Source: Corallococcus caeni (GTDB lineage Bacteria > Myxococcota > Myxococcia > Myxococcales > Myxococcaceae). Taken from it: DNA of 64,000 nt. Below, one piece after another: positions 1 to 7,618 of this stretch (the first letter of the stretch is position 1; each line of letters opens with the position of its first letter). The stretch spans positions 496,001-560,000 of the forward strand of contig NZ_BTTW01000003.1 in the NCBI RefSeq assembly GCF_036245865.1, in the 5' to 3' direction. Under the pieces are notes generated by a model, which worked only from the letters and a program-made list of their open reading frames with translations, was not told where the DNA came from and did not search any database. The translations under genes and the position numbers were made by a program.

Positions 1-174
1 CATCTCGCAGAAGGGCACGTGCAGGTAGAGGAACAGCGCGTCCCGCCGCTCCTTCGCCCAGACGTCCTCCAGCGGCAGCGCGGGCGTGAGCGGGCGGTAG
101 GCCGTCTTGTGCGGGTAGCCGTAGAGGTACGCCACGTACGGCGTCCCTTCGAGCATCGACTCCAGGCGCGTCAT
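1..174 (-). CDS. STM4012-type radical SAM protein, N-terminal part only
   Basis: This is the first 58 codons of a gene that runs off the left edge. It starts at the ATG on complement 174-172. The visible protein begins MTRLESMLEGTPYVAYLYGY and ends in YLHVPFCEM, the lead-in to the CxxxCxxC radical SAM motif in coproporphyrinogen-oxidase-like (HemN/HemW-like) proteins. The cluster-binding cysteines lie mostly outside the window. The start codon overlaps the stop of the preceding sulfatase-like gene by 4 bp (ATGA), so the two are translationally coupled. That pairing, a radical SAM protein beside a sulfatase-fold hydrolase, matches the STM4011-STM4014 conserved cluster, whose function I do not know to be established. 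Only the N-terminus was seen, so assignment to this subfamily leans on the neighbour. Confidence 0.78.
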   Translation of the reverse strand, partial: MTRLESMLEGTPYVAYLYGYPHKTAYRPLTPALPLEDVWAKERRDALFLYLHVPFCEM

Positions 175-983
175 GGCGCGGAGTCTACCGGCAGCACGAA
201 CTGGCCATAGGGCACCGTCCACACCACCGGGTGCCCCAGCCGGTGCCCCGTGTAGCCGTCCTCGCCGTACGCCGTCCCATGGTCCGAGCACACGATGCAG
301 AAGGCCGGACCGCGCCGGCGCAGCGCCTGGAACAGGGGCCCCAGCTGGCCGTCCACGTACGCCAGGGCCGCCGCCTGCGTCGCCTTCGAGTCCTCCGTCG
401 CCCCGGGCACGTAGTGCCGGTTGGGCTGGTGCAGCGCGGAGACGTTGATGAACAGGAACACCCGCTGCTCCCGGGGCAGCGCGCCCAGGATTTTCACTGC
501 CAGTGATGCCTGATTTTCCGTGGATTGGGGGTCGGTGACGCCCAGCTCCGGGGCCCAGTGCGCCTCGGAGAAGAGGCCCGGGAGCACGCGGCCCAGGGGG
601 TTTCTCTGGTTGAAGAAGCCCGTCCCGCCAATGCACACCGTGTGATAGCCGCGCCCGGCCAGCCCGGTGACGAGGTCCGGCGCGTCCAGCACGCAGGTGC
701 CGGGGCCGGTCGTCTCGCTGCCCTCGAAGCGCAGGGCGAAGGGGCGCGGATGGCGGCCCGGGGTGACGGGGGTGGGGAGGAAGCCCGCGAAGAAGGCCTG
801 ATGCGCGGCGTAGGTGAAGCTCGCCGGGCTGTGGCGCTCCTCCCACCGGCCGCCGGGCAGCAGCGCGGCCAGGGTGGGGGTGCGGCCCGCCTCCAGCGCT
901 TCGCGGGCCACGTCGTAGCGGAGCGTGTCCAGCGTGAGGAAGAGCAGGTCGTGCGTGCCGACCAACGCGTTCAGGTCATGCAT
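171..983 (-). CDS. STM4013-type sulfatase/alkaline-phosphatase-fold hydrolase
   Basis: A 270-residue protein of the alkaline phosphatase/sulfatase fold. An N-terminal metal-binding DTLRYD segment lies near residues 18-23. SDHGTAYGE near residues 233-241 is the typical C-terminal metal site, and a GHRLGH segment follows. The canonical sulfatase C/S-x-P-x-R box is absent. Its place is taken by a SFTYAAHQAF stretch near residue 55, so the nucleophile may be the Ser or Thr there and sulfate need not be the substrate. No signal peptide is seen, suggesting a cytoplasmic protein. It overlaps the downstream radical SAM gene by 4 bp. The set resembles the STM4011-STM4014 group; the substrate is unknown. 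Confidence 0.8.
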   Translation of the reverse strand: MHDLNALVGTHDLLFLTLDTLRYDVAREALEAGRTPTLAALLPGGRWEERHSPASFTYAAHQAFFAGFLPTPVTPGRHPRPFALRFEGSETTGPGTCVLDAPDLVTGLAGRGYHTVCIGGTGFFNQRNPLGRVLPGLFSEAHWAPELGVTDPQSTENQASLAVKILGALPREQRVFLFINVSALHQPNRHYVPGATEDSKATQAAALAYVDGQLGPLFQALRRRGPAFCIVCSDHGTAYGEDGYTGHRLGHPVVWTVPYGQFVLPVDSAP

Positions 984-1052
984 GCGGACCGGCGGGGCGG
1001 GGAGGGGACCTCATCGACGGGAGGTCCCCATACCCCGTCCGGGACGGCGGGA

Positions 1053-2441
1053 CTACGACATCGGCGCGGTCTCCGCCGGGGGGCGGGGCTGCGCCGGGGC
1101 CTCGGCCGGCGAGGACTCGAGCGCGCGGCGCGGGGCGTTGGGGTTCCGGGTGTCCACGGTCGAGTTGTAGAGCGTCGTGGCGAAGGTCTGCTGCCCGCCC
1201 GTGGACAACGTGCGGAAGGCGCGGTCCAGCGCCTGCTGTCCGCCCTGCAGGCCCTGGCCCATGGTGCGCTCCACCAGCGCGCGCGCCTGCTGCTCGTTGA
1301 GGCGCACGGAGAACGGGGCGGTGTTGGACGCCGCCGCGTCGTCATTGGAGAAGGCGCCGCGCGCGATGGCCGCCGCGTTGGGGTCCGTGAAGGTCAGCTC
1401 GTAGCTCGTCTCGGCGGGCTGGCCGGGACGCGTGGTGGTGGTCGCCACCACGGAGTCGTTGATGGCCGTGCGCGCCCGGCCGTTGCCGTCCGCGCCCACC
1501 TGCATCTCCGTGGACTGGGTGCTGCCCGCCACGTTGCGGTCCGTCTGGCGCACGGTCTGCTCACCCGCGCCGTCCGCGCCGAGCGTCGTGTGCCGCTCGG
1601 AGGTGGCCACGCGCTGACCCAGCACGCGCCCCTCGCGGTTCTGATCCAGCGAGTCCGTGCGCTGCACGTTGCTCACGCCCGGGCCGTTCTCACGGGGCAG
1701 CTGGCCGGTGCGCATGAACGCGTCGTAGGCCGCGCGGCCCTCCTGCGTGCGGATGTTGAAGTCCGCGGACTGGGTGTTCCCCAGACGCTGATCCTGCCGG
1801 CCCTCCAGGCCGCGGATGTTGGTGGCGTCCTGCTGGCGGCCCTGGCTGGTCACCGTGGCGCGCACCGTGTCCTCCGACGTGCGCTGCACCTCGTAGCGCT
1901 GCGTCTGGGTGCGGTCGTACGACGTGCTCAGCCCCAGCCGCTCGCCCAGCCTGCCCGGGCCCGCGCGCAGGCCGACGTTGAAGCCCGCCTGGCCCTGGAC
2001 CTCCGCCCGGGCGCGGGTGCCCACCGGCCACGTCTCCGGGGCGGCGGGGTTGGGCAGCTCACCGTTGCGGATGGCGTCCGTGGCGGCCTGGCGCGGCACC
2101 TCCACGCGCAGGCTGCCCTGCAGCCCGAACGAACCGCCCGCGCTCACCGGCCCCAGCCGCGTGGGCACGCCGCCCCGGGGCGTCGAGCCGCGGTTGCCCA
2201 CCTGGCCCTGGGCCTCCAGGACGAAGTTGTCCCCCTGCGTCGTCACCCGGGCCCGGCCCGTGGGGCGCAGCGCGGCGCCGGGCGAGAAGGTGTCGCGGTT
2301 GCGCTCCGTGGCGGCCTGCGAGGCGGGGGCCTGCGTCGGCGGCACCTGCGTCTGCGGCGCGCTCGCCGGGCGGCTGGCGGGAACCGTCGAGGTCGTCGGC
2401 TGGAACGTCGGGGTGGGACGGTTCGGATTGATGGAAGTCAT
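1053..2441 (-). CDS. hypothetical Gln/Thr/Arg-rich protein
   Basis: I do not recognise a family. The chosen ATG gives 462 residues starting MTSINPNRPT; an upstream in-frame extension of 32 codons is possible but looks non-coding. Residues 1 to about 60 are Pro/Thr/Ser/Gln-rich and probably disordered. The rest is rich in Gln, Thr, Arg and Asn, with many short beta-prone phrases such as RARVTTQGDNFVLEAQGQVG, and contains no cysteine. There is no signal peptide or membrane span. Low-complexity composition with regular polar alternation suggests a structural or extended beta protein, but this is a guess. It diverges from the subtilase gene. Confidence 0.7.
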   Translation of the reverse strand: MTSINPNRPTPTFQPTTSTVPASRPASAPQTQVPPTQAPASQAATERNRDTFSPGAALRPTGRARVTTQGDNFVLEAQGQVGNRGSTPRGGVPTRLGPVSAGGSFGLQGSLRVEVPRQAATDAIRNGELPNPAAPETWPVGTRARAEVQGQAGFNVGLRAGPGRLGERLGLSTSYDRTQTQRYEVQRTSEDTVRATVTSQGRQQDATNIRGLEGRQDQRLGNTQSADFNIRTQEGRAAYDAFMRTGQLPRENGPGVSNVQRTDSLDQNREGRVLGQRVATSERHTTLGADGAGEQTVRQTDRNVAGSTQSTEMQVGADGNGRARTAINDSVVATTTTRPGQPAETSYELTFTDPNAAAIARGAFSNDDAAASNTAPFSVRLNEQQARALVERTMGQGLQGGQQALDRAFRTLSTGGQQTFATTLYNSTVDTRNPNAPRRALESSPAEAPAQPRPPAETAPMS

Positions 2442-2631
2442 GGGTACTGGGGTTATCGGCCATGCCGGTGGTTTGTTTCCACTCGGGGTGTGGCACTCGC
2501 ATTCCTGAAACCTGAGCGTTTCCGGCCACTTCCACACAGCTCAAACCACCTGAGCCCACCCATAAAGGACACCCACGCCGCAAAAAGCACGCCCTGTTGC
2601 AACTGAGTGGCAAGGACTTGAAATACTGCCT

Positions 2632-2643
2632 TAATACGTATTA
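2632..2643. promoter_or_regulatory. perfect 12-bp palindrome TAATACGTATTA, operator candidate
   Basis: A perfect palindrome in the only AT-rich patch of the 235-bp region between the two divergent genes, 33 bp before the subtilase ATG. A TTGAAA (2618-2623) lies just upstream and could be a -35 element, which would put the palindrome between -35 and -10. Function is inferred from position and symmetry alone. Confidence 0.35.
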
Positions 2644-2676
2644 CAGGTTATTCTCACTTTGAAGGGAGTGCCCGAA

Positions 2677-4977
2677 ATGCAGAACATGCGGAAGCGGTTC
2701 TCGACGTCTCGTGGTGGCTGGCGGCCGGTGACGGCGCTGGTGCTGGGCTGCACCCTGGCGGTTCCGGCCGGAGCGCTCGCTGCGGAGCGCACCCCTTCAG
2801 TGGCCACGCGGGCTCCGGCGGCGCCGGGCGCGGCGGTGGCGAAGGCGCTCCAGGCGGGGGGCACCACGCTGGCGACGCCGGCGGGGCTGGTGTTCCACCA
2901 GACGGCGCGGCCGGTCAGCGCCCTGCGTACGCTGGACGTGGTGCAGGGTAGCGGCGTGCAGCTGCACGTCTGGCGTGAGCGCCAGGCGGACGGCACGGAG
3001 CGCGCCTTCTCCGCGTACACGCGCGGCGGCACGGAGCAGCTGGGCCGCGTGCAGCAGGAGGAGTACCTCATCCGGCTGGCGGAGGCGTCGTTCGACCCGC
3101 TGGCGCGCACCGCGCCGCTGCTGGGCAACGCGCTGGTGGCGGACCGGGACAACACGCTGTCGCTGGTGCAGTTCCACGCCACGCCGCTGCCGGAGTACCA
3201 GGAGACCATCGAGAACGCGGGCGGCAAGGTGCTGCGCTTCCTGTCGGACCACACGTACCTGGTGGAGATGCCGGCGGAGGTTCGCGCGCGCGTGGCCCAG
3301 CTCCCCGCCGTGCGCTGGGTGGGGGACTACCACCCGGAATGGCGCCTGGAGCCGGTGCTGCGCGACGCGCTGCTCGGACGCTCGGCGGCGCTCGCGCCCC
3401 AGCGCTACTCCATCATGCTGGGCGAGCGCGGCGCGGCGCGGCAGGCCCGCGTGACGGCGCTGGTGGAGCGGCTGGGCGGCAAGGTGGACCTGGTGGAGCC
3501 GGGCGGCCTGCGCGTGGAGGCGACGCTCGACCAAGCGCAGCTGGCGCAGCTGGTGCGCGCCAACGAGGTGCAGTTCATCGACCGCTGGGGTGGCCCCGGC
3601 GAGGTGGACATGGACATCGTGCGCGCGACGGGCGGCGCCAACTACATCGAGACGCTCAGGGGCTGGAACGGGCAGGGCGTGCGCGGTGAGGTCTTCGACA
3701 CCGAGCTGCGCACCACCCACCGCGAGTGGCCCACCGCGCCCATCATCCACAGCGTGGGCACGTCCTCCGGTTCGCTGCACGGCACGAGCTGCTACAGCCA
3801 CAACTTCGCCAGTGGCGTGGATCCGCTGGCCAGGGGCCTGCTGCCGGGCGGGCAGGGCATCTTCTTCCTCTACTCGGAGTCCACGCAGTTCGGCGGCACC
3901 AAGTCCCGCTACACGGCGAACCAGGAGCTGATCAACCCGAGCGGCCCCTACCGCGCGGTGTTCCAGACCTCCAGCGTGGGCAGCACGCTGACGACGTCGT
4001 ACACGACCATCTCCGCGGAGGTGGACGACTACCTCTTCAAGGCGCCGCTCCTGAGCACGCAGTCGCAGAGCAACAGCGGCACGCGCAACTCGCGTCCGCA
4101 GGCGTGGGCGAAGAACATCGTCTCCGTGGGCGGCATCCGGCACTACAACACGCAGACCCGCACGGATGACAGCTGGTCCTCGGGCGCGAGCATCGGCCCG
4201 GCGGCGGACGGCCGCATCAAGCCGGACCTGGCCTTCTACTACGACAGCATCCGGGGCGCGTCCGGCTCCTCCGACAGCAGCTACACGGAGTTCAGCGGCA
4301 CCAGCTCCGCGACGCCCCAGACGTCCGGCCACTTCGGCCTCTTGCACCAGATGTGGCACCAGGGGGTGTGGGCCGGCCACGGCGGCAAGGCGGACGTCTT
4401 CACCAGCCGCCCGCAGATGGCCACCGCCAAGGCGCTGATGATCAACGGCGCGGCCAGGTACAACTGGCTGGCGGGCGGCGCCAACGCGGACATCGACCGC
4501 AACAAGCAGGGCTGGGGAACGTCCGACCTGAAGCGCCTGTACGACCGCGCCGCGAAGACGTTCGTCGTCGACGAGACGGACGTCCTCACGCCGCTCGCCA
4601 CCAAGACGTACACCTTCACCGTGGCCAGCGGTGAGCCGGAGCTCAACGTCACGATGGCCTACACGGACCCCATGGGCACTGTGGGCGCGGCCCGGGCGCG
4701 CATCAACGACCTGTCCCTGCGCGTGACGGCGCCCAACGGCACCGTGTACTGGGGCAACAACGGGCTGACGGCGGGCAACGTGTCCACGGCCGGAGGCGTG
4801 TCCAACAAGGTCGACACCGTGGAGAACGTCTTCCTCGCGAACCCCGCCGCGGGCACGTGGAAGGTGGAGGTCCTGGCGGACGAGCTGGTCCAGGACGCTC
4901 GCACGGAGACCACGGCGGTGGACGCCGACTACGCCCTGGTGGTGAGCGGCGTGCAGCTCACCGCGAAGGTGCCGTAG
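2677..4977 (+). CDS. secreted S8-family (subtilisin-like) serine peptidase, divergent
   Basis: A 766-residue exported protease. The ATG at 2677 follows GAAGGGAG; a TTG at 2659 in frame is less likely. A basic N-terminus and hydrophobic VTALVLGCTLAVPAGALAA form a signal peptide. Residues about 120-320 look like a long propeptide. Catalytic residues fit Asp341 (FDTELRTTHREW), His368 (LHGTSCYSH) and Ser543 (SGTSSATP). The Asp and His boxes are atypical: DTE replaces the usual DTG or DSG, and HGTS replaces HGTH. A C-terminal region after residue 620 resembles the beta-sandwich often attached to subtilases. Likely secreted; myxobacteria release many hydrolases for predation, but the substrate is not predictable. 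Confidence 0.85.
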   Translation: MQNMRKRFSTSRGGWRPVTALVLGCTLAVPAGALAAERTPSVATRAPAAPGAAVAKALQAGGTTLATPAGLVFHQTARPVSALRTLDVVQGSGVQLHVWRERQADGTERAFSAYTRGGTEQLGRVQQEEYLIRLAEASFDPLARTAPLLGNALVADRDNTLSLVQFHATPLPEYQETIENAGGKVLRFLSDHTYLVEMPAEVRARVAQLPAVRWVGDYHPEWRLEPVLRDALLGRSAALAPQRYSIMLGERGAARQARVTALVERLGGKVDLVEPGGLRVEATLDQAQLAQLVRANEVQFIDRWGGPGEVDMDIVRATGGANYIETLRGWNGQGVRGEVFDTELRTTHREWPTAPIIHSVGTSSGSLHGTSCYSHNFASGVDPLARGLLPGGQGIFFLYSESTQFGGTKSRYTANQELINPSGPYRAVFQTSSVGSTLTTSYTTISAEVDDYLFKAPLLSTQSQSNSGTRNSRPQAWAKNIVSVGGIRHYNTQTRTDDSWSSGASIGPAADGRIKPDLAFYYDSIRGASGSSDSSYTEFSGTSSATPQTSGHFGLLHQMWHQGVWAGHGGKADVFTSRPQMATAKALMINGAARYNWLAGGANADIDRNKQGWGTSDLKRLYDRAAKTFVVDETDVLTPLATKTYTFTVASGEPELNVTMAYTDPMGTVGAARARINDLSLRVTAPNGTVYWGNNGLTAGNVSTAGGVSNKVDTVENVFLANPAAGTWKVEVLADELVQDARTETTAVDADYALVVSGVQLTAKVP

Positions 4978-5001
4978 GCGTTTTTCCCTCCTGCGCACCC
5001 C

Positions 5002-5032
5002 GCGCGGGCTCCGGGAGGTCCGGGGCCCGCGC
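5002..5032. terminator. GC-rich hairpin between convergent genes
   Basis: An 11-bp stem (arms 5002-5012 and 5022-5032, with one G-U pair and a 9-base loop) sits in the 62-bp gap between the convergent subtilase and lipoprotein genes. There is no clear T tract on either strand, so it may act weakly or bidirectionally. Confidence 0.5.
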
Positions 5033-5039
5033 CGTACTC

Positions 5040-6509
5040 TCAGGGAGTAGGGGCCGCGGGCTTCGCGGCGCCCTCCTGCTGGGCCACGGGCTTCGCGGCG
5101 CGCTGGAGGACGGGCAGGGACGGGCTCAACGTGCCCAGGTAGAGCCGGCCGTGGAAGCCCGTCTCACCCGGCGCGGCGAAGAGCGCCACCTTGCGCGGCG
5201 TGCCCGGCTCCTGGCGCGCGTCCGCCGCCGGGTTGATGCCGTGCACGTCGCAGTCCACCTGCTGCCAGACGTTGAATCGGCAGGCAAAGTGGGCCCCGCG
5301 CGCGAAGCCCACGTCCAGCGCCCGCACGGGCGAGGAGGGCAGGGCGGCCGCCAGCCGGTGGCCCATGGGTTCGAACTTCGAATCCCAGCCCACGCCGCCA
5401 GTTCGCACGTGCACGTCGCCCGCGAGCACCAGCATCCACGCGTCCGGATGTTCCTGCCGGAAGGCCAGCAGGTTCTCCGCCATCTCCGCCTCGCGCGCGT
5501 TGCCCGCGGCCCCCTTCGAGTCGAACGCCACCACGGACACGGCGTGGCCCTGGGCCCGCAGGCGCCGCGCGGCCTCCAGCAGGTGGATGACGCCCGCGCT
5601 GCTGCGGCCGTCCTGATCCACGCGGCGGAAGAAGTCGCTCAGCACCAGCAGCCGCTCCAGGTCCGCGTCCGTGCCTGCGCTCGACACGTACTCGTCCAGC
5701 GCGGCCTGATCCACCGACGGCACGGACAGGGCCAGCGCCACCGGCAGCTTCTTCGCCGTGGCGTCGCAGAGCATCCGCGCGGCGGCGTCCGGCAGCTCGC
5801 GCGTGCCCATGGGGTCCGCGACCAGCACCGTGCCGCCCGAGGCGAGCAGCGGGTCCACGCCCTCCACGGGGTCACCGCAGCGAGGCGCCGCGTCCGGTGT
5901 CTCGGCGGTCCAGCCCGCGACCTTCACGTCGCGCACGGGGATGGACGCCTTGCCGCCCACCAGCTCCAGCGACGGCACCATCTCCAGGCGCATGAGCAGC
6001 TTGCGCTCCTGGGGCATGTCGCGGAAGCCGCGGCGCAGCTTGAAGCCCTCCATCTGCGGGATGCCCTCGAAGGTCTCGTGGGCGAACACCTCGCGGAAGT
6101 GGTTGTAGGTGTGGTCGTTCGTCCTCATGCTGCCCGGCTCGGGCACCTGCTCCTCGACCGCGTCATCCGCCTCGCGGTACTGGAGCCGGAAGATGCGCAC
6201 GATGGACTGGCGCGGGCCCACGGCTTCGGGGCGCACCAGGTAGCGTTCGAAGGTGCGGTTGCCGCGCACGTTCACGCCGATCTCCCAGGACTGGGAGTAC
6301 AGCTCGTGCGTGGTGTTGTTCTCGAAGATGTCCAGGCGCTGCTCCTCCAGCAGGCGGCGCGCGACGAACATCGCCTCGTCCAGTGGCACCAGGTACACGC
6401 GCTCCACGGTGGGGATGGGCTCCGTGTCCAGCTTGTCCCCGTCCAGCCCGCGCGAGAGGCTCGCGCAGCCCGTCATGCACAGAAGCCCCAGCGTCCAGTG
6501 CCACCGCAT
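5040..6509 (-). CDS. lipoprotein with ChaN/EreA-like C-terminal region, paralog 1
   Basis: A 489-residue lipoprotein beginning MRWHWTLGLLCMTGCASL; the lipobox Cys is followed by Ala, favouring outer-membrane sorting. The ATG on complement 6509-6507 is preceded by an AAGGGG ribosome site. Residues about 30-210 form an unrecognised N-terminal domain with a YLVPLDEAMF opening. The C-terminal half carries GTRELP, a DGRSSAG segment and LAGDVHVR, in the order seen in ChaN/erythromycin-esterase-like proteins, where such residues line an active or ligand site. This family link is an inference from motif order. A close paralog lies at 8860-10335 on the same strand. The pair are tandem duplicates separated by unrelated genes. 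Confidence 0.75.
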   Translation of the reverse strand: MRWHWTLGLLCMTGCASLSRGLDGDKLDTEPIPTVERVYLVPLDEAMFVARRLLEEQRLDIFENNTTHELYSQSWEIGVNVRGNRTFERYLVRPEAVGPRQSIVRIFRLQYREADDAVEEQVPEPGSMRTNDHTYNHFREVFAHETFEGIPQMEGFKLRRGFRDMPQERKLLMRLEMVPSLELVGGKASIPVRDVKVAGWTAETPDAAPRCGDPVEGVDPLLASGGTVLVADPMGTRELPDAAARMLCDATAKKLPVALALSVPSVDQAALDEYVSSAGTDADLERLLVLSDFFRRVDQDGRSSAGVIHLLEAARRLRAQGHAVSVVAFDSKGAAGNAREAEMAENLLAFRQEHPDAWMLVLAGDVHVRTGGVGWDSKFEPMGHRLAAALPSSPVRALDVGFARGAHFACRFNVWQQVDCDVHGINPAADARQEPGTPRKVALFAAPGETGFHGRLYLGTLSPSLPVLQRAAKPVAQQEGAAKPAAPTP

Positions 6510-6658
6510 GGTCCTGCCCCTTTCGTGGCCGGGGACGGTCCAGTCAGGCGCCATCCCCGGACGTCTGAGCCTAACACTCCGGGTGAAGCGATTGCGTCCG
6601 CCCACCGTGAAAGGAACACTCCACGCTCCGGATATTTGCTCGGGTGACGGGGGGCCGC

Positions 6659-6985
6659 GTGCCGCGACATGAATGTCTGCGACTGGGACTCGCAATACTT
6701 GGCGTCTTACAGCTATCAACAGCCCATGCGGAGCCACCCCTCACAAGGGCCCCGGGATGCGCCAAGCGTGGCTGGCCCGCGACCGTCACCTGCGGAAGCA
6801 CCCCGTGCTTCGTCTCGAGCTGTGGCGAAGGAAAGTGTCCCTACTGCTTCATCACGAGCCTGGAGAACCTCGTCTTCACAGGCTGGGCGGTCCACACGTG
6901 CACGACCGGAGATGCCGTGACGGACAGGGCGCTGCTGTTCAACACGGCGCCCTTCAACGCGCGCCTGGGGCCCTTCTGTGGCTGA
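6659..6985 (+). CDS. small Cys-rich secreted protein, hypothetical
   Basis: A 108-residue ORF from GTG at 6659; a GTG at 6644 in frame adds five residues. The N-terminus reads as a signal peptide (LRLGLAILGVLQLSTAHA, cleavage after AHA). The mature part has eight cysteines, including CGSTPCFVSSCGEGKCPYC, so disulfides or metal binding are plausible. The 3' half has strong G/C third positions, and the stop overlaps the start of the next gene by 8 bp, which supports translation. The first 25 codons are less biased, so the exact start is uncertain. No family recognised. Confidence 0.5.
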   Translation: MPRHECLRLGLAILGVLQLSTAHAEPPLTRAPGCAKRGWPATVTCGSTPCFVSSCGEGKCPYCFITSLENLVFTGWAVHTCTTGDAVTDRALLFNTAPFNARLGPFCG

Positions 6986-7358
6986 GGACTCGTGGGCACG
7001 GGACGCCGCCCGGGTGGCCGAGGCACTCAACCTCCTGACCGTCCTGGCCGTACCTCGTCTCTTCGAACGGTGGTGCACCCAGGCCCCGGCCGAGGAACTG
7101 CGCACCGTGCTCCAGTCCCGCATGGCGGCGCTCTCGGCCTTCTGTGAAAAGGCGTGGGGGAGCCCGGATGCGGAGCGCTTCCGGTCCGCGGCCCCCCGGG
7201 TGCGGATGCTCGCGGAGTCCCTGGCAGCTGCTCCCTCCGGTAGCCTCATGGACTCCGGCTGGAACGCCCAGGCCCGCGAGTGCTTGGACGCGCTAGGAGT
7301 TCCGGTGCCTCCCGGCGGCTGGGAGGGCTTCCAGGGGGTGTCTGCCGACGGAGAATGA
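6978..7358 (+). CDS. hypothetical protein, 126 residues
   Basis: Starts at GTG 6978, overlapping the preceding small secreted-protein gene by 8 bp, which suggests coupled translation. Codon third positions are strongly G/C, as in neighbouring true genes. The protein is mostly helical by composition (ALNLLTVLAVPRLFERW, AALSAFCEKAW), has no signal peptide and no motif I recognise, and ends in a Gly/Pro-rich tail. The coupling to a secreted Cys-rich protein hints at a partner role such as immunity or chaperoning, but nothing in the sequence proves that. Confidence 0.55.
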   Translation: MAEDSWARDAARVAEALNLLTVLAVPRLFERWCTQAPAEELRTVLQSRMAALSAFCEKAWGSPDAERFRSAAPRVRMLAESLAAAPSGSLMDSGWNAQARECLDALGVPVPPGGWEGFQGVSADGE

Positions 7359-7401
7359 AAGGTGAACCGCCCTTTTGCGTGGATGACGTCAAGACTCCAA
7401 G

Positions 7402-7448
7402 TACCCCTCGCCTCTGAGCACGCGAGTGGTCAGGAAACAGGAGGGGTA
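7402..7448 (+). other. nested stem-loop upstream of the CBS-HEPN gene
   Basis: TACCCCTC (7402-7409) pairs perfectly with GAGGGGTA (7441-7448). Inside, CTGA-G-CAC (7414-7421) pairs with GTG-G-TCAG (7426-7433) around a GCGA tetraloop (7422-7425), with one G-G mismatch. It lies in the 260-bp gene-free gap after the 126-residue ORF. It could be a terminator, a leader structure or a small RNA; there is no T tract directly after it. The rest of the gap to 7618 shows no feature I can name apart from lower GC. Confidence 0.4.
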
Positions 7449-7618
7449 GGGGGTAACGTCGCGGTGAAGTGGGAGCGGAAAGGTTCGCCGTCCCCAACAT
7501 GACAGGGGCTGACCGCTCATGATCCTCTCAATAGCTACCGCAGAAGACAGACCGTGGAAAAGATCGCGGTCGCTTCAAAGTGCGCTCATCGACATGCGTG
7601 CTCATGTATCTTGGCGCC

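Noticed and set aside
525-2606. 693-codon plus-strand open frame
   Set aside because: Antisense to the sulfatase-like and Gln/Thr-rich genes; Arg-rich low complexity.
7246-7500. 84-codon minus-strand frame in the islet
   Set aside because: Mostly antisense to the 126-residue ORF and the structured gap; no support.
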